Position numbers and translations under genes: made by a program | Assembly (NCBI GenBank): GCA_902760805.1 | Contig: CACWHY010000019.1 | Span: 1-39,088, forward strand | Direction of reading: 5' to 3' | DNA from: Ruminococcus flavefaciens | Lineage (GTDB): Bacteria; Bacillota; Clostridia; Oscillospirales; Ruminococcaceae | Length of the DNA stretch: 39,088 bases | Shown: positions 25,797 to 33,690 of the stretch, one piece after another | Layout of the letters: the number at the start of each line of letters is the position of its first letter | Position numbering within the stretch: the stretch's first letter is position 1 | Notes under the pieces: generated by a model | The model's input: the letters and a program-made list of their open reading frames with translations, nothing else | Database searches by the model: none | Told to the model about the DNA's origin: nothing

Positions 25797-27458
25797 TCAC
25801 CTTGAACAGCTTATCGTTCCGTCTGCGAAATCAAGATACACAGACGGCACGCTGAAGTTTGTCTCATCATGCGAGATGAGCAGCACCAGTTTATCTGATG
25901 CGATCTCTTCGATAAGCTGATTGACTATCCTTGTATTCTCGCTGTCAAGAGCCGATGACGGCTCATCGAAAACTATTATGGATGAATCCTTCAGCAGCGC
26001 CCTTGCAATGAGCAAGCGCTGCTTTTCGCCTCCCGAAAGATCGGCCTTTTCGCTTATGACCGTATCATAACCTTCTTCAGTGCTGCCGATCCTATCCGCC
26101 AGCTTGATCCTCTTGCAGATCTCATCGACACGCTGGCGTGAAACGTCCTTTAGTCCGTAGGTCAGGTTGTTGTAGAAGGTATCGTTCAGAAGATCAAGTT
26201 CCTGAGGAACATATGCGATATGGCTCCTAAGTGTCGCAAGAGACAGCTTGTTCACGTCACTATCCCCATAGAAAATAGAGCCGTCGCTTACCGGCAGAAG
26301 TCCCATGAGCATCCTGATAAAGGTGCTCTTTCCTGATCCGGACTCACCACGCAGTACCACCAGTCCCTTTCCCGGCAGATCAAATGAAGCCTTCTCAAAT
26401 ATGAGCTTCTTGGTCTTGGTCTTGTCGGGAGCCACAGTCTCATATTCAAATCTCAGATCCCGAATGGATATGCTGTCAAAGGTGAAATCAGGATCAACTG
26501 TGCCCAGTTCCTCCTGCTCGATGCTCTCATATTTTGTGATCCTTTCAAGAATTGGCTGTATAACATGGAAGTTGATGCCCATATTCGTAAGCTCGAACAA
26601 AGGCTGCTCAAGGAGCTGGAAATACAGACCCAGAGCAATAACGTTTCCGATAGTCAGCCTGCCATTGAGCACATAATAGGCGCCAAGTCCGTAGATGATG
26701 CCCAGGCATGAGATGATGATCATGCTGGTGACTCCTGTGCTGATACCACGGAAGGTGTCCATCTTCACATTGGTCCTTCTCATACGGTCTATGACAGAAT
26801 CATACTTCCTGATCTCAGCTTCCTCGGTATTATAGGCTTTTATGGCAAGAAAACCGTTGTATGACTGATTGATACATCCGCATATGTCGTCATAGTTCTT
26901 CTGCACCTGCTTTGAGAGCTTTCTGTTAAATCGGGTGAAATTGTAATTTACTATGAAGTATACAATGAATATGCCAAAGACCAACAGGGTTATCTGCCAT
27001 GACTTGATACACATACCCACAACGATGAGCATGATAAGCAGAACATCCTTTATAACAACGGAAAAGAGATTTGAGATGAAGCTGCTGGCTCCTCTTCCGT
27101 CATTCATGATGACTGAGAGTATATCACCGCTTTTCAGCCTTGAAAAGAAGGCGAAATCTGTCTTCATCAGCCGGCTGAACAGCCTCTTGCGGACGTCTGA
27201 GGTTATGTTCTCGGTCACTCGGATAAAGAAGAAGTCCCGAATGACTCCGGACAGCGGCTGTATAAGACATACCGCAACAAATATTATTATTCCGTATATC
27301 AGCTTTTTATACTGATCCGCTATGAGCACCTCGTCGATAAGGTATTCAGAAGCTACAGGCGTCAGGAAGGATCCTAGCGCTGCAAGCAAAGTGAACAGTA
27401 TGCCTACTATCTCAAGTCTGACATAGGGCTTTAGCATTTTTCTTAAAACCGAAAACAT
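25797..27458 (-). CDS. ABC exporter, fused membrane and ATPase domains (553 aa)
   Basis: A half-size ABC exporter. Six transmembrane helices lie in residues ~15-300 and an ATPase domain follows, with Walker A GESGSGKST (371-379), Q-loop, signature LSGGEKQR, Walker B IIVFDEP and the H-loop LLISHDE. It dimerises to pump substrate out of the cell. It lacks the N-terminal C39 peptidase domain found in many bacteriocin exporters, so leader removal must be done by another protein. The zinc protease gene immediately upstream ends one base before this ATG, and its last codons carry the ribosome site (AAGGAG), so the two are translationally coupled. The likely substrate is the modified peptides of this locus. 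Confidence 0.9.
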   Translation of the reverse strand: MFSVLRKMLKPYVRLEIVGILFTLLAALGSFLTPVASEYLIDEVLIADQYKKLIYGIIIFVAVCLIQPLSGVIRDFFFIRVTENITSDVRKRLFSRLMKTDFAFFSRLKSGDILSVIMNDGRGASSFISNLFSVVIKDVLLIMLIVVGMCIKSWQITLLVFGIFIVYFIVNYNFTRFNRKLSKQVQKNYDDICGCINQSYNGFLAIKAYNTEEAEIRKYDSVIDRMRRTNVKMDTFRGISTGVTSMIIISCLGIIYGLGAYYVLNGRLTIGNVIALGLYFQLLEQPLFELTNMGINFHVIQPILERITKYESIEQEELGTVDPDFTFDSISIRDLRFEYETVAPDKTKTKKLIFEKASFDLPGKGLVVLRGESGSGKSTFIRMLMGLLPVSDGSIFYGDSDVNKLSLATLRSHIAYVPQELDLLNDTFYNNLTYGLKDVSRQRVDEICKRIKLADRIGSTEEGYDTVISEKADLSGGEKQRLLIARALLKDSSIIVFDEPSSALDSENTRIVNQLIEEIASDKLVLLISHDETNFSVPSVYLDFADGTISCSR

Positions 27459-28058
27459 TTATTTCTCCTTGAAAGCTGTAATAGACTCTCTGAGAGTCTT
27501 GTCCCCTAGCGGCCCATGTGCTGAGAAATTCTCAGCATCATCAGCAAGGGCCAGTATACCGCCGATACTGCGGACACTGGTAAGAGCGTCCATTAGAAGC
27601 GAGGAATATCTGTAGAGCATTGGGTCTTCATACCCTATGCAGGCGATATCCTTCTCCTGAGGCGGCATCCCGATGGCTTCAGTGCTTCCTATCTGTCCTG
27701 CAAAGTACATCGCCAGCCCTTCATCGAGCCATCTTGGGATCCCTTTGCCGTATCTGGCATTTGCAAGGCAGTGAGCGCACTCATGCACAAGAAGATCATC
27801 ATAGCCGTTAGGCTCCGGCTCCAGCCAATAAGACTGTTCCAAAAAACAAACGCAGTTCCTGAAAGATAATGCCTTCACCCAGGGCGGGATATTGACCCCA
27901 AGTGCTTTTTGCATCGTATCCGGACAGGAAAATACCTTGACATACCATCGGTAGCTTTCTGCCCCGTAGATCTTGATCATCTTTTCGATCCTGCCTCTGT
28001 TCCGCATTACGGGACCGCATATCCGGCTAAGGGAAAACATATCTGAAAACCTGAACAC
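27459..28058 (-). CDS. Small cytosolic zinc protease (gluzincin, peptidase MA-like), candidate leader peptidase
   Basis: The active-site motif is HECAH (His92, Glu93, His96), with the third ligand in WLDEGLAMYF (Glu113), the usual gluzincin spacing. This is the peptidase MA-like arrangement. The protein has 199 residues, no signal peptide and no membrane helix, so it acts in the cytosol. It sits between the ATPase gene (7 bases upstream) and the exporter (coupled). The exporter has no peptidase domain, so this protease is the best candidate to cut off the 15-residue leaders. The start is a GTG at 28058 with GAGGC upstream; the ATG 6 codons later is also possible. The role is inferred from position and motif. 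Confidence 0.8.
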   Translation of the reverse strand: MFRFSDMFSLSRICGPVMRNRGRIEKMIKIYGAESYRWYVKVFSCPDTMQKALGVNIPPWVKALSFRNCVCFLEQSYWLEPEPNGYDDLLVHECAHCLANARYGKGIPRWLDEGLAMYFAGQIGSTEAIGMPPQEKDIACIGYEDPMLYRYSSLLMDALTSVRSIGGILALADDAENFSAHGPLGDKTLRESITAFKEK

Positions 28059-28065
28059 GCCTGCC

Positions 28066-28752
28066 TCAGTCCTCGAAAGGTGCCCTGTCCAGTCTGATCT
28101 TCTGCCTTTGGACAGTTATATGGACGTTGCCATAGTTTTTAGGGATGTCCGGATCATGAGTCACCATTACTATGGCAGTGCCAAACTCTTCATTGAGCTT
28201 ACGGAACACCTCCATGACTACCGCTCCCGTTTCGTCGTCAAGATTTCCCGTAGGCTCGTCAGCGAAAATAATATCCGGGTCTATAGCAAGAGCTCGTGCA
28301 ATTGCGACTCTCTGCTGCTGTCCGCCGGAGAGCTGATAGGGAAAGGCTCCAGAAAGCTCTGAGATCCCTACCACCTTCATGATATTGGCGATACGTCCCT
28401 TATCCTCAGCACCCACCCTGCGTTCAAAGGAGATCGGCAGGCAGATATTATCAAATACTGAGATAGAAGGGATAAGATTGTAAAACTGGAAAACAAAACC
28501 AAAGGACTTCCGCCGCAGCCGGCTCATTTCCTTGTCGCTGAGGCGGTTTATCTCCCTTCCGTCAAATATCACTGAGCCGCTGGTGGGCTGTTCAAGTCCG
28601 CTCATGGTATACAGCAGCGTGGATTTTCCGGAGCCTGATCTTCCAGTGACTACAGCGAAATCGCCCTTTTTTATCTCAAAGGATATATCGGTCAGCACCT
28701 GCGTTGTGACCGCACCTTCATACTGCTTTGATACATTTCTGACTTCTAACAT
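28066..28752 (-). CDS. ABC transporter ATPase, MacB/LolD type (228 aa)
   Basis: A stand-alone ATPase with Walker A GRSGSGKST (residues 37-45), Q-loop FQFYNLIPSISV, signature LSGGQQQRVAIARAL, Walker B DIIFADEPTGNLD and H-loop VMVTHD. The ADEPTGNLD form and the length put it with the ATPases of FtsX-type permeases (LolD, MacB, BceA). It pairs with the 812-residue permease encoded immediately before it. In RiPP loci such pairs give self-protection or export. Its stop is 7 bases from the protease start. Confidence 0.92.
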   Translation of the reverse strand: MLEVRNVSKQYEGAVTTQVLTDISFEIKKGDFAVVTGRSGSGKSTLLYTMSGLEQPTSGSVIFDGREINRLSDKEMSRLRRKSFGFVFQFYNLIPSISVFDNICLPISFERRVGAEDKGRIANIMKVVGISELSGAFPYQLSGGQQQRVAIARALAIDPDIIFADEPTGNLDDETGAVVMEVFRKLNEEFGTAIVMVTHDPDIPKNYGNVHITVQRQKIRLDRAPFED

Positions 28753-28804
28753 ATTCTTCCCTTTCAGATCTATCCTTTCCTATCAGCAAATATCATGGCA
28801 GATG

Positions 28805-31243
28805 TCACAAAGCCCTTTTCTTGATGTTCTCAACGATGTCAGCTCTGAAAAGCTCTCTTTTCAAAAGCACCAGCTTGCAGACCACATATGCTGCGGATAT
28901 CACTGCTGCGATAGCCAGGATATACATGGGGCTGCAAAAACGTGTGCTGCCCTCTCCGTAATAAAAGGAGACGATCCCCCGAACTATCCTGTTCAAGAAA
29001 TAAGCGAATGGCAGGGCATAGAGCATATTCACTGCCGCATTCACAGCAGATCCTATGAGCTCCGTGGCCGTAAGCAGGGCTTTGTCCGCACCCACAGTGC
29101 GAAGTATCACATAATTGCCCATCCTTCTTTGCAGACACAGCTTGACGGTGTTATAAAGGCAGATAAGTGCGACCAGACCCATGAAGCACGAGAGAGCCAC
29201 TATTATCCGTATCATCATCTGGTTTCTCTCGTTGTTATTTTGGAAAAGCTCCTCTGTTGTCTCTACGAAGATGTCCACAGAGAGCTCATCGGCCCTTTCC
29301 CTTATCTTTTCCACACAAGAGCTCGGAGAAGCGCATCTGAAAAGCACTACATCGAAGCTCTGTCCGTAGTCCATGCCTTCAAGAGTCTCATAGGAGGTAT
29401 AGATAACTCTGCCCATATTGTCATAGGTAGCAGCGATGCCCTTAACAGTGAGCTCAGTGCCGCAGCACATAAATCTATCGCCCTTCTCAAGGTCTAGGTT
29501 CTTGGCTGCTGTACTTGATATGATAACACTGTTCTTTTCCAGGAGCCGCTCAAAAAGCTCCTGGTGGCTGACTTTTTCACCATAGACATATTCATAATCC
29601 CTTTTGCTATAGTCCTCAGCAGGTACAGCCTCAATAGTATAGGTCTGACCGCTGAGCTCTGCCGAGGCCTTTCTCAGCCTAAGATGATCCTCCGCCGATA
29701 TATCCTCAGCAATGCTTTCCAGTTCATCATCTGTAAGCTCAGAATAGACCTCTGTATAAATGCTCTGATCCCCGTATATCTTGGAGATAGAGCGGTCAAG
29801 ATCAGACGAAACTGATCTGGCAACGATCAGAAGCACGATAACAAAGGCCGCCAGATCAAAGATGAGCGTATAGCTGGATCTTGATGAGCTTAACTGCTTG
29901 AGACCTATGGTATATCTGCTCAAACCCAGGTGCTCCGTAAGTGCCGTGAGGATCCCTACAGCTATTTCCGACAGCAGTATCATGGATATCAGCGTAAGCA
30001 CCAGCGCTGTCAGAAGTCCCACAAGCACGCCGCTGCTTGTGAAGTACAGAACCACAGCCGCAGCAAGGCATAACGCTCCGGCCGGACCCTTGTACAGCTT
30101 CTTCTTTTCCTCGCAGACACCTGATCGGAGTATGCTTATGACAGACATCGAGGCCTGCCTGTAGATACCGGCTATAACGCTCAGGATACAAACGATCAGT
30201 GCTCCGCCGTAGATGATCAGCAGCAATACCGGGCTCAAAGACAGTGTGCTGTCCCCGGGATACCCTACAAATATCCCAAGCATCGCCTTGATGAGCATCC
30301 TGCTCAAAAAATAGCTGAAGATACAAGCTGTCAGGTATGTTATCAGTGTCTGTTTCAGGACGAATGCGATGTACCCTTTCATTGACATACCTATGCTTCT
30401 AAGTACAGCCATTTCAGAGGACTGCTCATATATAAGAGTACGGTACAGTGAGAATATGAGATACACTGCCATGATGATCGCGAATACCACAAATATCCTC
30501 AGCGCCAGCACTATGGTAAACACGAATGAGTCAAAGAATGAGGAATCGTATTTCTGTGAGATCTCAACATCATGACCGTCCAGCACCTTATTCAGAGCAC
30601 TGACAGTATCGTCGATCAGCTCAGGATCTTCCAGGGAAACGTCGATCCGATCTGCTCCGCTGCCGATGATCTTTTCAGCCACCATACGGTCTGTGAGGAG
30701 ACAGGTGCTAAAATTATCGAACAGACTGCATTTCTCGTCACATATCGCAGATATCTCCAGAGTCACCTGTGACTCTCCGGTGGTTATCATCACCTGGTCT
30801 CCCACTGACAGCCCATACTTCTCAGCCAGCTCACGGCTTATCATAAGCCCGCTGTTCTCCTCAGTCCCGATCTCTCCGGAAACTACAGGGATCTCTGAAA
30901 GACTGTTCTGCACCCCGTAATCCACACCGTAAAGCGTGAACGCATCGCTGCTTATATCAGAAAACACCTGTGTAACTGTTTTGGGAACAGTAAGGTTGAC
31001 ATTATCAGCACTTTCTATGAGCGAGGCGATCTTCTCGGGATCCTCGCCTTCGCCTACAGAAATGATGATCTCTTCGTTCATAGTCATGTCAGCCAACTGC
31101 TTTATACGGATATCTCTTGTGATCTCCTCAAAGGATAGGGAAACTATAGCCGTAACAAGAGTTATAACTGAAATGACAAGTATGATGATGTGCTTGACCA
31201 GGTTTTTTTTCAGGTTGTGGAGCAGGATCCTGTTTTCGCCCAT
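28805..31243 (-). CDS. FtsX-type ABC permease with two FtsX domains (812 aa)
   Basis: A mechanotransmission-type permease. An N-terminal helix (HIIILVISVITLVTAIVSL) is followed by a large extracytoplasmic domain (to about residue 235). Then come an FtsX unit of three to four helices, four or so central helices, a second extracytoplasmic domain (about 480-660), and the closing FtsX unit (MMIRIIVALSCFMGLVALI, and TELIGSAVNAAVNMLYALP). This layout resembles two-domain FtsX permeases such as YtrF/SalY-like proteins. It works with the ATPase at 28066. Its ATG lies one base from the end of the radical SAM gene, so they are translationally coupled. Likely role: immunity to, or export of, the mature peptides. 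Confidence 0.88.
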   Translation of the reverse strand: MGENRILLHNLKKNLVKHIIILVISVITLVTAIVSLSFEEITRDIRIKQLADMTMNEEIIISVGEGEDPEKIASLIESADNVNLTVPKTVTQVFSDISSDAFTLYGVDYGVQNSLSEIPVVSGEIGTEENSGLMISRELAEKYGLSVGDQVMITTGESQVTLEISAICDEKCSLFDNFSTCLLTDRMVAEKIIGSGADRIDVSLEDPELIDDTVSALNKVLDGHDVEISQKYDSSFFDSFVFTIVLALRIFVVFAIIMAVYLIFSLYRTLIYEQSSEMAVLRSIGMSMKGYIAFVLKQTLITYLTACIFSYFLSRMLIKAMLGIFVGYPGDSTLSLSPVLLLIIYGGALIVCILSVIAGIYRQASMSVISILRSGVCEEKKKLYKGPAGALCLAAAVVLYFTSSGVLVGLLTALVLTLISMILLSEIAVGILTALTEHLGLSRYTIGLKQLSSSRSSYTLIFDLAAFVIVLLIVARSVSSDLDRSISKIYGDQSIYTEVYSELTDDELESIAEDISAEDHLRLRKASAELSGQTYTIEAVPAEDYSKRDYEYVYGEKVSHQELFERLLEKNSVIISSTAAKNLDLEKGDRFMCCGTELTVKGIAATYDNMGRVIYTSYETLEGMDYGQSFDVVLFRCASPSSCVEKIRERADELSVDIFVETTEELFQNNNERNQMMIRIIVALSCFMGLVALICLYNTVKLCLQRRMGNYVILRTVGADKALLTATELIGSAVNAAVNMLYALPFAYFLNRIVRGIVSFYYGEGSTRFCSPMYILAIAAVISAAYVVCKLVLLKRELFRADIVENIKKRAL

Positions 31244-31244
31244 A

Positions 31245-32573
31245 TCAGGCGTTATTAGCTACTGAAAGTCTTTGCAAGCAGATGACCTTCAATGAATCGA
31301 TGAGAGAATACTTCCAGCGCTCACATGATAGCTTATGATTTTCAACATAGTCAAACGGACATCCGCCCATGCAGATAGGGAGCACCTCACAGTTCCTGCA
31401 CTCCTCACGCTCCCAGGGATAATGAGTCATGTACTTGATGTCTCGGCTGATCATATCGTCAGTATATTCGGTCGTCTCCCAGAGGATATTTCCCACTGAC
31501 TGCTCGATACAGCCTACTTCGTTCCAGCACTTGTACTTATAGCCTTCGTGATCGATAACGAATGTGCAGATGGAATCAGCTCCGCAGTAATTCGCCTTGA
31601 TACCAGGATAATGAGGATATGCCTGAGCACAGAAGCCGCAGTCATGGAGCTTTTTCTGGAGCTCAAGCACCTCTACGGAATACTCCTTGGTGCTCATACA
31701 GTTGCTCTTGACCTTGCTGCTGTTATCAGTATTTGCTTTTACATGGCCGAAGGAGATATTGGTCTTGGTCTTGTCGATGCCTACCTCAGGACTTGCCAGA
31801 TATTCGATCAGCCTATTAGTGTTCTCGATATTGGTCTTATCAACATTGATCCTGATAACGACTCTGCTCTCGCTTCTGTTGAGCATCCTGACTGTTTCGA
31901 TGATCTTGTCAAAAGTTCCGATCTCGGGAGTCTTTTTGAGGATCCTTCGGGTATTGTGGACCTCTTTTGTTCCGTCGATAGTTATCTGTGCATATCTGAT
32001 ACGGTACTTGTTGAACTTCTCGATATCCTCTTCCTCGAAAAGATAACCATTTGTGATGATACCAGCAGTATATGGCACCTCATATCTGGAGCAGATCTCC
32101 ATAAATCTCTCGGAGAGATCATAGATGATGCTCTTTGCAAGGAGAGGCTCGCCGCCGTACCAGGTGATGTCGATGTTCTTTTTCTGGCTTGCATTCTGCT
32201 CTACCAGCTCCACTAGCTTATCCTGGACCTCCTTGGACATCATTCCGGGTCTTGCTGTCTCATAGCAGTAAGGACAGGCAAAATTACACTGGATCGTAGG
32301 AGCTATGACCAGTGAGAAGAAGCTGTCATTGAATTTACCACGGTTGTTCCTGTATTTGAGGATCTTCAGCTCATCTGAATCATCCCCCAGGATAAATCCG
32401 CCCTTCTTCATATCAGCGACTATCTGTCTGCTGTCGTCCTCGGAAATACTATCCAGAGAGTTATAGACGCTGAAGAACTCATCGTCTACCTCAGCAAGGC
32501 CGCAGGTCATGGCGTTGAAAGCGATCTTTCTATCCTCGTAATCAAAAAATATGTTGTACTTTGACTTTATCAT
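31245..32573 (-). CDS. Radical SAM/SPASM peptide maturase (442 aa)
   Basis: The modifying enzyme of the locus. The N-terminal ~80 residues are a separate domain of the kind that binds leader peptides. The radical SAM cluster motif is CNFACPYC (Cys96, Cys100, Cys103), followed by YGGEPLL, IITNGY and ITIDGTKEVHN. The C-terminal SPASM region holds further cysteines (NYCGADSIC, KCWNEVGC, CRNCEVLPICMGGCP, SCERW) for two auxiliary iron-sulfur clusters. This matches enzymes that build thioether (sactipeptide/ranthipeptide) or related crosslinks in Cys-rich peptides, including the maturase called CcpM. It has six precursor genes just upstream and three more downstream. The exact bond it makes cannot be told from sequence. 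Confidence 0.92.
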   Translation of the reverse strand: MIKSKYNIFFDYEDRKIAFNAMTCGLAEVDDEFFSVYNSLDSISEDDSRQIVADMKKGGFILGDDSDELKILKYRNNRGKFNDSFFSLVIAPTIQCNFACPYCYETARPGMMSKEVQDKLVELVEQNASQKKNIDITWYGGEPLLAKSIIYDLSERFMEICSRYEVPYTAGIITNGYLFEEEDIEKFNKYRIRYAQITIDGTKEVHNTRRILKKTPEIGTFDKIIETVRMLNRSESRVVIRINVDKTNIENTNRLIEYLASPEVGIDKTKTNISFGHVKANTDNSSKVKSNCMSTKEYSVEVLELQKKLHDCGFCAQAYPHYPGIKANYCGADSICTFVIDHEGYKYKCWNEVGCIEQSVGNILWETTEYTDDMISRDIKYMTHYPWEREECRNCEVLPICMGGCPFDYVENHKLSCERWKYSLIDSLKVICLQRLSVANNA

Positions 32574-32594
32574 TGTGTTCCATCCTTATTACGA

Positions 32595-32684
32595 TCATGT
32601 ATTTGGCTTGCACTTAACATTGCATGAGCAGATAACGCAGAAGCCGACCTCATAAATATTTGTGGGTTGGATAATATATCTCAT
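32595..32684 (-). CDS. RiPP precursor peptide, group I short form (29 aa), copy 6
   Basis: The leader is MRYIIQPTNIYEVGF and the core CVICSCNVKCKPNT. Cysteines are at 16, 19, 21 and 25. It is the shortest of the set, lacks the second C-N-C pair, and lies 21 bases before the radical SAM gene. The leader and the fixed Cys16 support it. The ribosome site is AAGAGG. Confidence 0.75.
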   Translation of the reverse strand: MRYIIQPTNIYEVGFCVICSCNVKCKPNT

Positions 32685-32698
32685 AACTTTACCTCTTT

Positions 32699-32812
32699 TC
32701 ACTTTGATGTAGTATATGTGGAGCCGCCGTTGCAGACACAGTATTCTCCATTACAGCCGCAGTAGCAGGCTGAAAGAACTGTAGTTTTCTTAGGTTCAAC
32801 AATATATCTCAT
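32699..32812 (-). CDS. RiPP precursor peptide, group I (37 aa), copy 5
   Basis: The leader is MRYIVEPKKTTVLSA and the core CYCGCNGEYCVCNGGS, with the tail TYTTSK. Five cysteines at 16, 18, 20, 25 and 27 give a C-x-C-x-C ... C-x-C arrangement. It ends in Thr/Ser-Lys like copies 3 and 4. It lies downstream of a 11-bp perfect hairpin in the transcript. Confidence 0.8.
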   Translation of the reverse strand: MRYIVEPKKTTVLSACYCGCNGEYCVCNGGSTYTTSK

Positions 32813-32865
32813 TTTGGGGACCGCCCTTTCGATAAATATTTTTCATAATAATAAGCGCAAATGTC

Positions 32866-32913
32866 CCAGAGAAGTGCTCATTAAGGGACTCTGTCGCAAG
32901 ATCACTTCTCTGG
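32866..32913 (-). promoter_or_regulatory. Stem-loop between precursor genes
   Basis: A perfect 11-bp stem CCAGAGAAGTG/CACTTCTCTGG with a 26-base loop and no T run. It is more likely an RNA processing or stability element than a full terminator. It separates precursor copies 4 and 5. Confidence 0.6.
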
Positions 32914-32924
32914 AACTGATACGA

Positions 32925-33065
32925 TCATTTTGTTGATGCATAATTGTTGTCGGTATGTCCTGTTACCTCGCCACGGCAATTGCAGTTTCCGCCTTCGCCG
33001 TTGCAGGAGCAGCCATAACAAAATGCCTTCATATCATTAAGATCGGGCTCAATAATGTAGCGCAT
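32925..33065 (-). CDS. RiPP precursor peptide, group I (46 aa), copy 4
   Basis: The leader is MRYIIEPDLNDMKAF and the core CYGCSCNGEGGNCNCRGE, followed by a polar tail with TGHTDNN and STK. Cysteines are at 16, 19, 21, 28 and 30. Its core is almost identical to copy 2 (CYGCSCNGEGGNCNCRGG, TGHTD), which shows duplication, although copy 3 lies between them. Confidence 0.85.
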   Translation of the reverse strand: MRYIIEPDLNDMKAFCYGCSCNGEGGNCNCRGEVTGHTDNNYASTK

Positions 33066-33083
33066 TTTCATTCTCCATTCTTT

Positions 33084-33104
33084 ACTGCGGATAAATGCCG
33101 CAGT
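33084..33104 (-). promoter_or_regulatory. Short stem-loop between precursor genes
   Basis: A perfect 7-bp stem ACTGCGG/CCGCAGT with a 7-base loop in the gap between precursor copies 3 and 4. A similar small stem (GGCC/GGCC arms, 33313-33330) lies in the next gap. Confidence 0.5.
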
Positions 33105-33123
33105 TTATAGTTTCGGATCAAGC

Positions 33124-33264
33124 TCACTTTGTGGTAGCAGTGTTAGAATTACCATACTGTGAACCGCTTCCATCACAATTGCAGTTACCATTGCCGCTTC
33201 CGTTGCAGTCGCACTTGCACATTGCAATGAAGGACTGGTCTGCGGGCTCAATAATAAATCTCAT
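33124..33264 (-). CDS. RiPP precursor peptide, group I (46 aa), copy 3
   Basis: The leader is MRFIIEPADQSFIAM and the core CKCDCNGSGNGNCNCDGS, followed by a Gly/Ser/Asn-rich tail ending ATTK. Cysteines are at 16, 18, 20, 28 and 30. The first cluster is C-x-C-x-C rather than C-x-x-C-x-C. GGAGGAAG precedes the ATG. Confidence 0.85.
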   Translation of the reverse strand: MRFIIEPADQSFIAMCKCDCNGSGNGNCNCDGSGSQYGNSNTATTK

Positions 33265-33343
33265 CCTTTCTTCCTCCTTCCAACGTCAGATAAGTATGAT
33301 ACCTAGGCACACGGCCCCTTCATAAAGGCCAGCGCCTACAGGA

Positions 33344-33481
33344 TCAGCTGTTTGCCACATTTGTATCAGTATGGCCTGTGCTGCCTCCACGACAGTTACA
33401 GTTACCGCCCTCGCCGTTGCAGCTACAGCCGTAACAGTAAGCATACACATCAGCGTAAGCAGGTTCTACGATGAACTTCAT
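33344..33481 (-). CDS. RiPP precursor peptide, group I (45 aa), copy 2
   Basis: The leader is MKFIVEPAYADVYAY and the core CYGCSCNGEGGNCNCRGG, with the tail STGHTDTNVANS. Cysteines are at 16, 19, 21, 28 and 30. GGAGGGG lies before the ATG. It is the only copy with Lys at residue 2. Confidence 0.85.
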   Translation of the reverse strand: MKFIVEPAYADVYAYCYGCSCNGEGGNCNCRGGSTGHTDTNVANS

Positions 33482-33519
33482 ATGATCCCCTCCTTTCGTA
33501 TGGGATGAAGTTTTTCGCC

Positions 33520-33666
33520 TTACTCCTCCGGCAATTCAGGTACTCGAACAGGCGAATACTTTTCAAAATCTCCAAAGCAGTTGCAGAAGCCCAGAGGCAG
33601 ATTACAACCGCAGCCGAAGCAGAATGAAAGTGTATTCTTATCCGTTGGCACAACGATATATCTCAC
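33520..33666 (-). CDS. RiPP precursor peptide, group I (48 aa), copy 1
   Basis: The leader is MRYIVVPTDKNTLSF, starting at a GTG with AAGGAGG at 7-base spacing. The core is CFGCGCNLPLGFCNCFGD with an acidic, Pro-rich tail (RVPELPEE). Cysteines are at 16, 19, 21, 28 and 30 as in copies 2 and 4, but the loop between the pairs is hydrophobic instead of Gly-rich and the tail is unique. It is the first precursor, 24 bases after the unrecognised 226-residue gene. Confidence 0.82.
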   Translation of the reverse strand: MRYIVVPTDKNTLSFCFGCGCNLPLGFCNCFGDFEKYSPVRVPELPEE

Positions 33667-33690
33667 ACAGATCCCTCCTTTATCTTTTTA

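Noticed and set aside
32595-33666. CRISPR array
   Set aside because: The spaced similar units are protein-coding precursors with separate ribosome sites and diverged sequence, not short identical repeats.
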